64,000 bases of DNA from Thermoleptolyngbya sichuanensis A183. Its GTDB lineage: Bacteria > Cyanobacteriota > Cyanobacteriia > Elainellales > Elainellaceae. The stretch lies in contig NZ_CP053661.1 of NCBI RefSeq assembly GCF_013177315.1, forward strand, positions 868,001 through 932,000, written 5' to 3'. Every line of letters begins with the position of its first letter. Within the stretch, counting starts at the first letter, position 1. The translations under genes were made by a program, and so were the position numbers. The notes under the pieces were generated by a model. It worked only from the letters and a program-made list of their open reading frames with translations. It had not been told where the DNA came from and did not search any database. Shown here piece after piece: positions 16,144 through 25,584 of this stretch.

Positions 16144-17845
16144 TCCTGACCTGGTTCCTCTGCGGATGATCGCTTCTGATCAAGCGGGCGATCGCCCCCA
16201 GCCGCTCACCACTGCTGAGCGGCACAGTCCCAATAGCTATCGAGGCCAGGTCGGACAGTGGGAATCCTCTACACCCGATGATCCGTCACCCCTCCAGAAC
16301 ACGGCGAAAAATGGCAAGTTGCCGGAGAATGGCCAGTCTTCTCAAAATGGCAAGGCGGCGGATACCCCTGATTTTGCCCTGCCTGAACCCTCGGCTGCGT
16401 CTCTGCTGGAAACCAGCCCAGAACCCAGCGGACACCAAGCCGACGAACCTGCCAAACCGGGCGCTGTCACTATCCACGCGGGAAAATCTATAGGAGACGA
16501 CTCTCAGGACTCCGACACGCCAGAATCGGAGCGCGGCTTTTTGCCCGTGCTGCGAAACCGCAACTTTTTGGCGCTGTGGAGTGGGCAGGTGTTTTCCCAG
16601 CTTGCCGACAAGGTCTACCTGGTGCTAATGATCATGCTCATCACCAGCCGCTTTCAGTCTGCGGGGCAAACGGTGAGCGGCTGGGTGTCGTCGGTGATGG
16701 TGGCGTTCACCATTCCGGCGGTGCTGTTTGGCTCGGTAGCTGGCGTGTTTGTCGATCATTGGTCTAAAAAAGCCGTGCTGGTGGCGACGAACCTGCTGCG
16801 GGGCGGACTGGTGCTAGTATTGCCGCCGCTGCTGTGGATTTCTCAGGGCTGGTCGCCACTGGCGGGCATTCCGGTTGGCTTTTTGGCGCTGCTGAGCGTG
16901 ACGTTTCTGGTGTCCACGCTGACGCAATTTTTCGCCCCGGCAGAGCAGGCGGCGATTCCCATGCTGGTAGAGCGCAAGCATCTGCTGTCTGCCAATTCGC
17001 TCTATACGACCACCATGATGGCATCGGTGATCGTTGGGTTTGCCGTGGGGGAACCGCTGCTGGCGCTGGCCGATGGGGCGATCGCCCACGTTGCGTCCCA
17101 GTTTGGGCTAACCCTGAACATCGGCAAGGAACTCATTGTTGGTCTAAGCTACGCCCTGGCAGGCCTGCTGCTGCTGCTGATCCAGCCGCACGAAACCATT
17201 GACCAGTCCAAAGACGACCTGCCCCCCGTCTGGGAAAACATCCGCGACGGGCTGCGCTATCTGAAACAGCAACGGCGAGTGCGGGCGGCGCTGATCCAGC
17301 TCATTGTGCTGTTCTCTATTTTTGCGGCGCTGGCAGTGCTGGCGGTGCGGCTGGCGGAGGTGATGCCCGCCATCAAGTCATCGCAGTTTGGCTTCTTGCT
17401 GGCGGCGGGTGGGGTCGGCATGGCGCTGGGCGCAGTGACTCTGGGGCATTCGGGCATGCGCCTGCGGAGACATCGCCTCAGCCTCTACGGGGCGCTGGGC
17501 ATGGGTGCAGCCCTGGCGGCGCTGTCCTTCTTTACGCAGCAGTTGGTGCCGACGCTGCTGCTGCTGGTGCTGTTTGGCGCTTGCGCGGCGATCGTGGCGA
17601 TTCCGCTGCAAACGGTGATTCAAGAAGAAACGCCAGAAGAGATGCGGGGCAAGGTGTTTGGGCTGCAAAATAACGCGGTGAACATTGCCCTCAGTCTGCC
17701 GCTGGCGCTGGCGGGCGTGGCAGAAACGCTACTAGGGCTGCGAGTAGTGTTTCTGGGGCTGGCCGCAGTGGCGATCGCCGCAGGTGTCCTCACCCAATCC
17801 GTCGGCGGCTCCGATCCTGCCACCGTATCGCAAACGATTAAATGA
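16130..17845 (+). CDS. MFS transporter with long disordered N-terminus
   Basis: About 571 residues. The first roughly 136 are charged and Ser/Pro-rich without predicted structure. Then come the usual 12 hydrophobic helices of a major facilitator, opening with FLPVLRNRNFLALWSGQVFS and including SLYTTTMMASVIVGFAVGEP and GFLLAAGGVGMALGAVTLG. The sequence is closest in look to the MFS_3/EntS-type drug or siderophore exporters. Substrate unknown. I chose ATG 16130, which overlaps the recO stop by 14 bp. A TTG at 16091 is in frame but deeper inside recO. It lies 58 bp upstream of the glycosyltransferase gene. Confidence 0.85.
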   Translation: MQRIDPDLVPLRMIASDQAGDRPQPLTTAERHSPNSYRGQVGQWESSTPDDPSPLQNTAKNGKLPENGQSSQNGKAADTPDFALPEPSAASLLETSPEPSGHQADEPAKPGAVTIHAGKSIGDDSQDSDTPESERGFLPVLRNRNFLALWSGQVFSQLADKVYLVLMIMLITSRFQSAGQTVSGWVSSVMVAFTIPAVLFGSVAGVFVDHWSKKAVLVATNLLRGGLVLVLPPLLWISQGWSPLAGIPVGFLALLSVTFLVSTLTQFFAPAEQAAIPMLVERKHLLSANSLYTTTMMASVIVGFAVGEPLLALADGAIAHVASQFGLTLNIGKELIVGLSYALAGLLLLLIQPHETIDQSKDDLPPVWENIRDGLRYLKQQRRVRAALIQLIVLFSIFAALAVLAVRLAEVMPAIKSSQFGFLLAAGGVGMALGAVTLGHSGMRLRRHRLSLYGALGMGAALAALSFFTQQLVPTLLLLVLFGACAAIVAIPLQTVIQEETPEEMRGKVFGLQNNAVNIALSLPLALAGVAETLLGLRVVFLGLAAVAIAAGVLTQSVGGSDPATVSQTIK

Positions 17846-17903
17846 TGATTAAATTCTTGTATTCATACCCCAACTTTTCTCAATTATTCTTTCGATAAGT
17901 TGA

Positions 17904-19106
17904 ATGCATATTGCTTGGCTTGGCAAAAAATCTCCTTTCTGTGGCAATGTCACCTACGGGCGCGAAGTCACAAACGCGCTCCTAGAGAGGGGGCATCAGG
18001 TTAGCTTTCTCCACTTTGCCCAGGAGGAATTCCCTCCAGAATCTCAGGCAGAGCCTCCGGAGGAAATCCAGGAAGAACTTCAAGAAGTCTCCATTCCCTG
18101 TCTCTACAAGTCACAGATCTACACCATTCCCTCGCCCAAGTCGAGCAAAGTGCTGACCCAGGCGCTCCAGCGGCTCAAACCCGACCTAGTTCATGCGTCT
18201 CTGACGCTCTCGCCGCTGGATTTTGTGCTGCCAGAAATTTGCGAAGAGCTAAACCTACCGCTAGTCTCCACATTTCACCCACCCTTTGACCGCAAGCGTC
18301 GCAACCTGACATCGGGCACCCAGCACTTGATGTATCAGCTCTACGCGCCATTTCTGGCCCACTACCACCGGGTCATCATCTTCTCTGAAATTCAGCGCGA
18401 ATTGCTGGTGCGGCTGGGAGTTCCGGATAACCGTTTGGCGGTGATTCCCAACGGCGTAGACGTGGAGAAATATTCACCCGGCCCATCGAACATCAAAGCA
18501 GAATTGGATGCCCGTCGCCTGTTTGTTTACCAGGGGCGCATCGCAACCGAAAAGAATGTAGAAGCGCTGCTCAAGGCATGGAAACAGTCGGAAATGCCCC
18601 CCGGCAGTAAGTTGGCGATCGTGGGCAATGGGCCGCTTGCGCCGACGCTGCGCCCGTTTTATGGCGAAGATCTGGGCATCGTGTGGCTGGGCTTTGTTGC
18701 CAATGAGCAGCGGCGTATTGAAATCCTGCGGGGAGCCGATGTGTTCATTCTGCCTTCTCTAGTGGAAGGTCTGTCGCTGTCGCTGCTGGAGGCCATGGCC
18801 TGCGGGGTCGCCTGCATGGCAACGGATGCCGGGGCCGATGGCGAAGTGCTGGAGGCAGGCGCGGGCATCGTCCTCAGCACTCAGCGCGTGCTGTCTCAGT
18901 TGCAAACGCTGCTGCCGCTGTTTGGCGATCATCCCGAAATGACGTTGCTGCTGGGGCAAAAGGCCCGCCAGCGCGTGCTAGATCGCTATACCCTCAGCCG
19001 TAACATCAGCCGACTCGAAGATCTGTATCGACAGGTGCTAGCCCAGCATCGAACTCAGCTGATCTCGTCGCCCCCGTCGATTCAGCGAAACTGGTACAGC
19101 CACTAG
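17904..19106 (+). CDS. Glycosyltransferase family 4 (conserved cyanobacterial)
   Basis: A 400-residue GT-B fold, retaining GT4 glycosyltransferase. The N-terminal Rossmann half starts MHIAWLGKKSPFCGNVTYG and includes the family stretch FHPPFDRKRRNLTSGTQ. The nucleotide-sugar half has VIPNGVDVEKYSPG, LFVYQGRIATEKNVEALLKA and the ExxxxxxxE element in PSLVEGLSLSLLEAMACG. The sequence looks highly conserved across cyanobacteria. A role in membrane glycolipid synthesis, such as digalactosyl-diacylglycerol synthase DgdA, is possible, but I cannot tell the acceptor from sequence, so no symbol is given. It is in the same direction as recO and the MFS gene. Confidence 0.85.
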   Translation: MHIAWLGKKSPFCGNVTYGREVTNALLERGHQVSFLHFAQEEFPPESQAEPPEEIQEELQEVSIPCLYKSQIYTIPSPKSSKVLTQALQRLKPDLVHASLTLSPLDFVLPEICEELNLPLVSTFHPPFDRKRRNLTSGTQHLMYQLYAPFLAHYHRVIIFSEIQRELLVRLGVPDNRLAVIPNGVDVEKYSPGPSNIKAELDARRLFVYQGRIATEKNVEALLKAWKQSEMPPGSKLAIVGNGPLAPTLRPFYGEDLGIVWLGFVANEQRRIEILRGADVFILPSLVEGLSLSLLEAMACGVACMATDAGADGEVLEAGAGIVLSTQRVLSQLQTLLPLFGDHPEMTLLLGQKARQRVLDRYTLSRNISRLEDLYRQVLAQHRTQLISSPPSIQRNWYSH

Positions 19107-19173
19107 ACAGCCACTTGTCTGCTCAGTCCTCTTGACTTTATTGCATCAGAATCATTTCAGAAATTCTCTGTGC

Positions 19174-19179
19174 TATGAT
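19174..19179 (+). promoter_or_regulatory. Candidate -10 box upstream of secE-nusG-ribosomal cluster
   Basis: TATGAT at 19174-19179 is a near-consensus -10 element in the 296-bp gap between the glycosyltransferase and secE. There is no good -35 at 17 bp. The rest of the gap shows no tRNA or ORF; the tRNA-Trp often found before secE is absent. Confidence 0.35.
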
Positions 19180-19402
19180 GGGAAAGCGCAATTTGGGCCT
19201 AGAGGGGTTGCTGCTGCGGCTGGGTGTGCCTTGGATAGGCTAAGCAGGGATAAAAAACGTTTAGAGTGATTCTGCACTCTGACTTATTCTGTCTCTCTTT
19301 GCAATCTGGTGTGAAGCGCTCTGACGCTGGTAGGCAGGTCGTCCGCTCTGGAAGATGCGCGTTTTTCTCCATCTATTCCCCGTTCAGGCAAGGAGTGTGA
19401 TC

Positions 19403-19681
19403 GTGGCAGAGAAAAAAGAGGAAACGGCTCAGGATGTCGTCAAGTCTGCGGAGACGAAGCCTGCAAAGGGGGCTGACTCAAAGGCGATCGCCGAAAAATC
19501 AGGGTTTAACATTTCTGAGTTCCTCAAAGGAACCAAAGAAGAATTGGATAAGGTCGTCTGGCCGAGCCGCCAGCAGTTGGTCAGTGAATCGCTTGCCGTC
19601 ATCCTGATGGTGACCCTCTCCGCTACGATCATTTATCTATTTGATAATTTCTTCATCTGGGCTGCCGGAAAGGTGTTCTAA
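19403..19681 (+). CDS. secE: Preprotein translocase subunit SecE
   Basis: A 92-residue SecE, the clamp subunit of the SecYEG channel in the cytoplasmic (and probably thylakoid) membrane. The start is GTG 19403 (VAEKKEETAQDVVK), preceded by AAGGAG 7 nt upstream; a longer frame from 19355 lacks such a site. A charged N-terminus is followed by the conserved amphipathic segment FLKGTKEELDKVVWPSRQQL and a single transmembrane helix near the C-terminus (AVILMVTLSATIIYLFDNFF). nusG follows 14 bp later, the near-universal secE-nusG order. Confidence 0.95.
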   Translation: MAEKKEETAQDVVKSAETKPAKGADSKAIAEKSGFNISEFLKGTKEELDKVVWPSRQQLVSESLAVILMVTLSATIIYLFDNFFIWAAGKVF

Positions 19682-19695
19682 GGGGGTTCTGAATC

Positions 19696-20349
19696 ATGCT
19701 TGCATCGGATGAGTCAGACAATCTGCTGTCTGTTGAGGAAGAAGCCGCCAATACCGAGCATTACGAAGATGAGTCGTCGCCCCGTGGAACGCCCCGTTGG
19801 TATGCCGTCCAGGTTGCCTCAGGCTGCGAAAACCGGGTCAAGATGAACTTGGAGCAGCGAATCGAGACGCTCGATGTAGCCGATCGCATTCTCCAAATTG
19901 AGATTCCCCAAACGCCAATCCTAAAGCCGCAAAAGGGCAACAAACCCAAAGAGGCAGCAGAAAAAGTGTTTCCGGGATATGTCCTGATCCGCATGGTGAT
20001 GGATGACGAAGCATGGCAGGTCGTGAAAAACACGCCCAACGTCATTAACTTCGTTGGCGCAGAGCAGAAGCGCCGCTATGGACGGGGGCGCGGGCATGTT
20101 AAGCCAATGCCGCTCGGTCATTCGGAGGTAGAGAGAATCTTCAAGCGTGCCCAAGAGCAAAAGCCAGTCGTCAAAATTGATATGGCGGCTGGGGACAAGA
20201 TCGTGGTCTTGTCGGGGCCGTTTAAGGATTTTGAAGGTGAGGTGATTGAGGTCAGCCCAGAGCGCAGCAAGCTCAAGGCACTGCTCTCAATCTTCGGGCG
20301 AGATACCCCGGTCGAGTTGGAATTTAACCAGGTTCAAAAGCAGAGTTAG
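19696..20349 (+). CDS. nusG: Transcription termination/antitermination factor NusG
   Basis: A 217-residue NusG that binds RNA polymerase and couples it to Rho or the ribosome. An acidic N-terminal extension of about 30 residues precedes the NGN domain ([20 protein letters not shown], then [20 protein letters not shown] and [10 protein letters not shown]). The C-terminal KOW domain reads [20 protein letters not shown]. It lies between secE and rplK in the conserved order, with 7 bp to rplK. Confidence 0.96.
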   Translation: MLASDESDNLLSVEEEAANTEHYEDESSPRGTPRWYAVQVASGCENRVKMNLEQRIETLDVADRILQIEIPQTPILKPQKGNKPKEAAEKVFPGYVLIRMVMDDEAWQVVKNTPNVINFVGAEQKRRYGRGRGHVKPMPLGHSEVERIFKRAQEQKPVVKIDMAAGDKIVVLSGPFKDFEGEVIEVSPERSKLKALLSIFGRDTPVELEFNQVQKQS

Positions 20350-20356
20350 TGGGGCA

Positions 20357-20782
20357 ATGGCAAAAAAGGTAGTCGCGATTATTAAACTGGCAATTGATGC
20401 AGGCAAAGCAAACCCTGCGCCGCCGATCGGCCCTGCGCTGGGTCAGCACGGGGTCAATATCATGATGTTCTGCAAGGAATATAATGCCAGGACGGCTGAT
20501 CAGGCTGGCATGGTGATTCCGGTAGAAATTTCGGTGTTTGAAGACCGCAGCTTTACGTTTGTGCTGAAAACGCCTCCGGCATCCAAGCTGATTGCCAAGG
20601 CAGCTAAGATTGACCGGGGGTCGGGTGAGCCAAACAAGAAGAAGGTTGGTTCAATTACTCGCGCTCAACTGCGGGAAATCGCCCAGACGAAACTGCCTGA
20701 CCTGAACGCGAACGACGTTGAGGCGGCGATGAAAATTGTGGAAGGCACGGCCCGGAACATGGGTGTGACGATTGCCGACTAG
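20357..20782 (+). CDS. rplK: 50S ribosomal protein L11
   Basis: A 141-residue L11 of the GTPase-associated centre, starting [20 protein letters not shown] with the hallmark [19 protein letters not shown]. Its C-terminal RNA-binding domain ends [13 protein letters not shown]. The ATG at 20357 is the family start; a longer open frame from 20246 runs inside nusG and is not used. It lies 7 bp after nusG and 115 bp before rplA. Confidence 0.97.
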   Translation: MAKKVVAIIKLAIDAGKANPAPPIGPALGQHGVNIMMFCKEYNARTADQAGMVIPVEISVFEDRSFTFVLKTPPASKLIAKAAKIDRGSGEPNKKKVGSITRAQLREIAQTKLPDLNANDVEAAMKIVEGTARNMGVTIAD

Positions 20783-20897
20783 AATCGGCGCGATTGAGTT
20801 TTGTGTGATTGAGTTTGCTGTTTGGTTTGCTTTGTTGAACTCGTTCATGATTCGGGGGAGGGCGATCGCCCGTTAACACCCCAAGGAGACTCTCAAA

Positions 20898-21614
20898 ATG
20901 GTGAAAAAGGTATCGAAGCGCTTGCGGGAACTGCAAGCCAAGGTTGAGGATCGCCCCTACGCCCCGCTAGAGGCGCTTGCCCTGCTCAAGGAAACCGCTA
21001 CGGCGAAGTTCCCGGAATCTGCCGAAGCCCATATCCGCTTGGGGATCGATCCCAAGTACACGGATCAGCAGCTCCGAACCACGGTGGCACTGCCCAAGGG
21101 CACGGGTCAGGTCGTGCGGGTGGCAGTTATTGCTCGCGGCGAGAAGGTGACAGAAGCCACGAATGCAGGGGCAGATTTGGCGGGATCTGAGGAGCTAATC
21201 GACGAAATCCAGAAAGGCATGATGGATTTTGACGTGCTGATTGCCACGCCAGACGTGATGCCGCAGGTGGCAAAGCTGGGTCGTCAGCTTGGGCCTCGTG
21301 GTCTGATGCCCTCTCCCAAGGGCGGCACGGTGACCTTTGATCTGGCTCAAGCCATTGACGAATTTAAAGCGGGTAAGCTGGAGTTTCGGGCTGACAAGTC
21401 GGGCATTGTTCATGTGATGTTTGGCAAAGCCAGCTTTTCGCCCGACGACCTGCTGATCAACCTGAAGGCGCTGCAAGAAACCATCGACCGCAACCGTCCT
21501 TCGGGCGCGAAGGGTCGCTACTGGCGAACGATGTACGTCGCTGCCACGATGGGGCCTTCGATCGAAGTGGACATTGCGGCACTGCGCGACATGAAGGCGA
21601 GTGACGCAGCCTGA
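20898..21614 (+). CDS. rplA: 50S ribosomal protein L1
   Basis: A 238-residue L1 of the ribosomal stalk. It has the split domain I ([20 protein letters not shown], then [20 protein letters not shown]) and the central Rossmann-like domain with the motif [18 protein letters not shown]. The start ATG 20898 is preceded by AAGGAG. L1 commonly represses its own operon by binding the mRNA, but I could not identify a clear L1 mimic site here. The L10 leader follows. Confidence 0.97.
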   Translation: MVKKVSKRLRELQAKVEDRPYAPLEALALLKETATAKFPESAEAHIRLGIDPKYTDQQLRTTVALPKGTGQVVRVAVIARGEKVTEATNAGADLAGSEELIDEIQKGMMDFDVLIATPDVMPQVAKLGRQLGPRGLMPSPKGGTVTFDLAQAIDEFKAGKLEFRADKSGIVHVMFGKASFSPDDLLINLKALQETIDRNRPSGAKGRYWRTMYVAATMGPSIEVDIAALRDMKASDAA

Positions 21615-21689
21615 GCGCTGAGTCTTCATCCAAGGAGCCAAGGAGCCGTTTCTTTTAGGCTTGTTTCCAATCTCAGGAGCATAAACGCC

Positions 21690-21862
21690 GATTCAAAGTT
21701 TGACCGTTTTACAACTGAATCCTGGTGGCCAGAGACAGCAGGGGCAAATGGCTTAATCATCCTGCCGAGGTCAAGTGTTGATGTTGGGTTAGAACTCGCC
21801 AAATGGTGGAGTGGTTAACTCTGTCTGGACTTGCCCTGGCGATCGCCGGGGCTTTTTCTTTT
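21690..21862 (+). ncRNA. Ribosomal protein L10 leader RNA
   Basis: The gap between rplA and rplJ carries the hallmark sequences of the L10(L12)4-binding leader: agagacagcagg (21731-21742) and cctgccgaggt (21761-21771), whose cctgc can pair with gcagg. A strong terminator-like hairpin follows at 21833-21862. Excess L10 binding this element would reduce rplJ-rplL expression. The start of the element is approximate. An Rfam L10_leader covariance search would confirm. Confidence 0.8.
21833..21862 (+). terminator. Attenuator-type terminator built on a HIP1 site, upstream of rplJ
   Basis: gccctggcga/tcgccggggc (21833-21852) is a near-perfect 20-bp palindrome with one G.U pair, centred on the HIP1 motif GGCGATCGCC. 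It is followed directly by tttttctttt. Located between the L10 leader and rplJ, it probably sets the ratio of rplK-rplA to rplJ-rplL transcripts. Confidence 0.8.
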
Positions 21863-21933
21863 CGTTTCATGTACAGGATTCAGCGCAACCAAGTTTGGTG
21901 ATTCACACCCAAAGCTAAGGAGGTGAGACAGAG

Positions 21934-22467
21934 ATGGGTAGAACACTAGAGGACAAAAAAGAGATTGTCGCAGAACTCAAAGAGAGTTTGAGCCAGTCTC
22001 AAATGGCCGTCGTGATTGACTACAGGGGGCTAACCGTTGCCGAAATTACCGATTTGCGGCGGCGGCTGCGTCCTTCGGGAACAGAGTGCAAAGTAACCAA
22101 GAACACGCTCATGCGGATTGCCGTGCAGGGCGACGCAACTTGGGAACCGATGACAGCTCTGTGCAAAGAGTCTTCGGCCTTTTTGCTAATCAAAGAAGAC
22201 GTAGGCGGCGCGATCAAAGCCTATCAGGAGTTTCAGAAGGTCTCTAAAAAGACCGTGCTGCGCGGCGGCGTAATGGAAGGGCGTGCCCTGACCGAAGACG
22301 ACGTGAAAGCCATCGGCGATCTGCCGTCGAAGGAACAACTGATGGGGCAAATTGCAGGCGCAATCAACGCGGTGGCGACCAAGGTGGCTGTGGGCATCAA
22401 GGAAGTGCCGTCTTCGCTGGCTCGCGTGACGCAGGCGATCGCCGACAAGGACAAAGATGCTGCCTAG
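21934..22467 (+). CDS. rplJ: 50S ribosomal protein L10
   Basis: A 177-residue L10, the base of the L7/L12 stalk and the autoregulator that binds the upstream leader. It starts [20 protein letters not shown] and contains the conserved [20 protein letters not shown] and [11 protein letters not shown]. The C-terminal helix that anchors L7/L12 dimers is present. The ribosome binding site AAGGAGGTGA is strong. It is co-transcribed with rplL, 102 bp downstream. Confidence 0.97.
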   Translation: MGRTLEDKKEIVAELKESLSQSQMAVVIDYRGLTVAEITDLRRRLRPSGTECKVTKNTLMRIAVQGDATWEPMTALCKESSAFLLIKEDVGGAIKAYQEFQKVSKKTVLRGGVMEGRALTEDDVKAIGDLPSKEQLMGQIAGAINAVATKVAVGIKEVPSSLARVTQAIADKDKDAA

Positions 22468-22569
22468 TGGAGTGTGTAGCCCGGTTGGGGCGATCGCGCT
22501 TTGACCAATGGTTCCAATGTTTGCTCCTATCGTTTCGTGGTTTGGAAATTCAACTCGTAGAGGAAAACT

Positions 22570-22968
22570 ATGTCTACTGCAACCGATGAAATTTTGGAAA
22601 AGCTCAAGACGCTGACCCTGCTGGAAGCGGCCGAGCTGGTGAAGCAAATCGAAGAAGCCTTCGGCGTGACGGCTGCGGCTCCTGTTGGCGGCATGATGAT
22701 GATGGCTCCGGGCGCGGGCGGTGGCGCGGCTGCGGCTGAGGAAGTCGAAGAAAAGACCGAATTCGACGTGATTCTCGAAGACGTACCTGCCGACAAGAAG
22801 ATCGCCGTGCTGAAGATCGTCCGTGAACTGACGGGTCTGGGTCTGAAGGAAGCCAAGGAAGTGGTGGAATCCACGCCCAAGGCTGTACGCGAAGGAGTGC
22901 CCAAGGAAGCCGCCGAAGAAGCCAAGAAGAAGCTGGAAGAAGCCGGTGGCAAGGTCGCCATCAAGTAG
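22570..22968 (+). CDS. rplL: 50S ribosomal protein L7/L12
   Basis: A 132-residue L7/L12, the multicopy stalk protein that recruits translational GTPases. The N-terminal dimerisation helix ([20 protein letters not shown]) is followed by an Ala/Gly/Met-rich hinge and the C-terminal domain ([20 protein letters not shown], then [20 protein letters not shown]). AGAGGA precedes the ATG. In cyanobacteria rpoB is usually not next in line; here a repeat and a bidirectional terminator follow instead. Confidence 0.97.
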   Translation: MSTATDEILEKLKTLTLLEAAELVKQIEEAFGVTAAAPVGGMMMMAPGAGGGAAAAEEVEEKTEFDVILEDVPADKKIAVLKIVRELTGLGLKEAKEVVESTPKAVREGVPKEAAEEAKKKLEEAGGKVAIK

Positions 22969-23060
22969 GGTTTGGGGGTTAGAAGTCAGCATTAAAGGCT
23001 TTGCCTCTGGCATCTGATCCCTCGTTTCTACAGCCTTGATTCCTACAAACCTAAAAAAGA

Positions 23061-23150
23061 CAGGACTTACGCACTTGCGATAGGCTTTCTGGGTTTTGGA
23101 CAATTTCTCGTGGGCTGCGCCCGCGAGAAATCGTCCAACCGCGTAATTCA
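23061..23150. repeat. MITE-like inverted-repeat element, family A copy 2
   Basis: About 90 bp, clearly related to copy 1 at 1088-1180: the same caggacttacgca start, the same tttctgggttttgga centre and the inner inverted repeat gacaatttctcg/cgagaaatcgtcc. The right TIR is more degraded (gcgtaattca). It sits between rplL and the terminator at 23157. Confidence 0.8.
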
Positions 23151-23156
23151 TAAAAG

Positions 23157-23187
23157 AGGTCGTCCCAATTTGCGACGACCTTTTTTG
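23157..23187. terminator. Bidirectional terminator between rplL and the avtA-like gene
   Basis: aggtcgtc (23157-23164) pairs with gacgacct (23174-23181) around a 9-nt loop, with a T-run (tttttt) on the plus side and the complementary aaaaga stretch giving a T-run on the minus side. It can end both the ribosomal-protein operon and the convergent minus-strand transcript. Confidence 0.85.
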
Positions 23188-23229
23188 ATGGCTTGCTTTT
23201 GCTGGTTTGCGTTTTTGCCGATGCGACGG

Positions 23230-24531
23230 CTAACGGGCTGCCAGTTCTGTTTGGCTGATGCTCGATTGAGCATAGACCCGATCGGCGACTTGCGCGAGTC
23301 GGCGCATTGCCTCAGCCAGCTCCGACTCGGAGGCAGTCAGGCTGATCCGGAAGCATTCCTGCGTGTGGGTCCAGTCCTCTTGCAGGCCGGGGAAAAACGG
23401 GCTACCGGGTACGACGATTACTCCCGCCTGCTTCAGCTGCTGATAAAACTCCCAATCGCTCATTGGCAAGTCTTTGAGCCAGAGCCACGCAAAGATCGCC
23501 CCTTCGCCCCGATGCAAGAACCAGGGTAGGTTTGTGGGCATGGCCTCGTCTAGCGTAGCCTCTAGGGCGGCAAATTTCTGCTGATAGTGGGGGCGGATGA
23601 CCTGCTCGGAAATGGCGGCTAAGCGACCAGAGCGAATAGCACGGGAGGCGATCGCCTGTCCATAGCGGGGCGAATGCAGACAGAGATTCGTGAGAAATGC
23701 CTCCAGGTGTTGAATCACACGCTCGTCGCCAATGGCAATGCCCACGCGCTCACCAGGCAATCCTGCTTTTGAGAGGCTGGTGCAATGAACAATATTTGGG
23801 CCAAAAATCGGTGTCATCTCGGTGAAATTTAAACACGGGAACGGCGGCGCATAGGCCGAATCGACAAACACAGGCACATCGTAGGGTTCCGCCATTGCCG
23901 CGATTTTCCGCACCTCATCATCCGTCAGCACGTTGCCCGTGGGGTTGCAGGGCCGAGAAAACAGCACAAAGCCCGTGGTTGCGTTGATTTCAAGCTGGTC
24001 AAAGTTGGGGCGATACTTGAAGCGATGGGCGGCGGCATCGATTTCTAAACGGGGGCGATAGGCCCGCAGCGCTTCGGGAATCAGCGTCACGCCGCCATAG
24101 CCTGTATAGTCCGGGCTGAGGGGCAGCACGATCTGCTTCAGCCGTCCGTCGGTGGTGTAGCCGCCTAGCGCGTTTGCTGCCAAAAAGTAGAGCGACTGGC
24201 TACCGGGGGTGATGAGAATGTTGCGATCGCCCAGGTTCAGCCCATACCGCTGATTGTAGTCTGCGATTACGGCCTCAATGAGCGGCTGATAGCCCTGGCT
24301 AGAGCCATAGCGACACACCACCTCGCCATATTCAGGGCTGTCCAGCAGTTCTATCGTACAGTCGCGCCAAAGCTGCTCCACCTCTGGTAAAATCACCGGA
24401 TTGCCCGCACTCAGGTTGATAAACTCGCGTCCCTGGGCAGTTCGCAGCGTTTCGATAATGTCCTTCATAATCGCCCGCACCCCGGTCAGGTGGGACATCT
24501 GTTCGCCAAACTGAGTGAGAGCAGGACGCAT
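23230..24531 (-). CDS. avtA: Valine-pyruvate transaminase-like class I aminotransferase
   Basis: A 433-residue PLP-dependent aminotransferase that interconverts amino acids and keto acids. The start MRPALTQFGEQMSHLTGVRA (ATG 24531) aligns with the start of AvtA-type enzymes. The frame extends upstream but that part is not family-like. The opening FGEQMSHLTGVRAIMKDIIE and the phrase INLSAGNPVILPEVEQLWRD are AvtA features, and the PLP lysine is in TSLSKAGLPGERVG. The C-terminal Arg for the substrate carboxylate lies in ECFRISLT. Substrate preference (Val/Ala/pyruvate) is inferred from the family. It is the last gene of the minus-strand run starting with the ATP-grasp gene at 29063, after a 285-bp gap. 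Confidence 0.75.
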   Translation of the reverse strand: MRPALTQFGEQMSHLTGVRAIMKDIIETLRTAQGREFINLSAGNPVILPEVEQLWRDCTIELLDSPEYGEVVCRYGSSQGYQPLIEAVIADYNQRYGLNLGDRNILITPGSQSLYFLAANALGGYTTDGRLKQIVLPLSPDYTGYGGVTLIPEALRAYRPRLEIDAAAHRFKYRPNFDQLEINATTGFVLFSRPCNPTGNVLTDDEVRKIAAMAEPYDVPVFVDSAYAPPFPCLNFTEMTPIFGPNIVHCTSLSKAGLPGERVGIAIGDERVIQHLEAFLTNLCLHSPRYGQAIASRAIRSGRLAAISEQVIRPHYQQKFAALEATLDEAMPTNLPWFLHRGEGAIFAWLWLKDLPMSDWEFYQQLKQAGVIVVPGSPFFPGLQEDWTHTQECFRISLTASESELAEAMRRLAQVADRVYAQSSISQTELAAR

Positions 24532-24816
24532 AGGCGGGTAAGGGGTGAGGGGTGAGAGATGGGGAAAGACGGCTCCGAAACGCTGACTCGAACAGGGATC
24601 GACGGGATGTAGGAAGAGGCAAGCGGCACCAATCCTTTGCACCTGAGCCTCGACTCCAGATCGGCCTCCAGATTTATATCCAGATTTAATGTCCAGATTT
24701 ATGTAATGTGCGCGACAAAAGGGCTTCTGTCAATCCGACAGTTGGGGCGATTTTTGGATGGAATTGTTCTGGGCGGCGGGCAAACTTGAGAGGGAGGAGG
24801 GCGATCGCCCTTGTTT

Positions 24817-25527
24817 CTAACCCAAACCGCCCAGCCCAACTTGTTCCACCAAAGCAGAGGCCAGCAGGGCGCTGCCGATGGGCACGGTGAGATTATCGAT
24901 GCCCCATTTTGAGAAAGTTTCGAGAACCGTCGCGGCGATCGCCACCAGGGCCGCCACGCCCCACAGCGCCGCGGTTCCCTGAGAAATTCCCAGCACCAGC
25001 CCACCGACCAAAAAACTCGCCAGCGCCATCGTCAGCGTCCCTTCCCAGCTTTTTTCGATGTCGCCAATTTTGTAGCGGCGTTGCCCCAAGGACTGGCCCA
25101 CCAGCGCCGCCAGCCCGTCGCCCCACGCCATGATCAAAATGCCGAGCGCAGCATAGTGCGGACGCGCCTGCCAGAACAGGGCAATCAGCACGCCGATGCT
25201 GACGGCATAGAAAAAAGTGCCCAGGCTCTTGCGCCCGACGCTGTTGATCCCAGGCAGAATCGGGAACCGATAGGACACCAGCGCCACCAGGCTAAACAAC
25301 ACCGAAAAGCTCAGCCCCACCCAGGGCGGAATCTTGAGCCACCAGGCAATCAGAATCACGTTACCGGTGCCGATGTGGACGATTTTGCGGACGGTTTCCG
25401 GCTCCAATAGCTGAAACCGATTTAGCCCTTCCGCCAGCAGCGTAATTCCCGCCACCCACAGCGCCGCCGCCGCCAGTTGCAGCCACAGCGGCGGAGCAGA
25501 TGCATACCAGGGGAGGGCACTCAGCAA
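24817..25527 (-). CDS. Phytol/polyprenol kinase family protein (VTE5-like)
   Basis: A 236-residue membrane protein with about six to seven hydrophobic helices, of the CTP-dependent dolichol/phytol kinase family. Family signatures are RKIVHIGTGNVILIAWW near residue 46, GDGLAALVGQSLGQRRYKIG with its acidic-basic nucleotide-binding residues, and KSWEGTLTMALASF. In cyanobacteria the homologue (slr1652-type) phosphorylates phytol released from chlorophyll, feeding tocopherol and chlorophyll synthesis. Its neighbours do not obviously relate to that, so co-transcription with the ParA gene (57 bp away) may be incidental. Confidence 0.85.
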   Translation of the reverse strand: MLSALPWYASAPPLWLQLAAAALWVAGITLLAEGLNRFQLLEPETVRKIVHIGTGNVILIAWWLKIPPWVGLSFSVLFSLVALVSYRFPILPGINSVGRKSLGTFFYAVSIGVLIALFWQARPHYAALGILIMAWGDGLAALVGQSLGQRRYKIGDIEKSWEGTLTMALASFLVGGLVLGISQGTAALWGVAALVAIAATVLETFSKWGIDNLTVPIGSALLASALVEQVGLGGLG

Positions 25528-25584
25528 GGGTTATCCTTTGGTGGAATATCTGGTGGAGTATCCATCCGGCGAGCCACGCGGCAA

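Noticed and set aside
19107-19402. tRNA-Trp ahead of secE
   Set aside because: No cloverleaf or GGTTCxAxTCC arm found in the gap.
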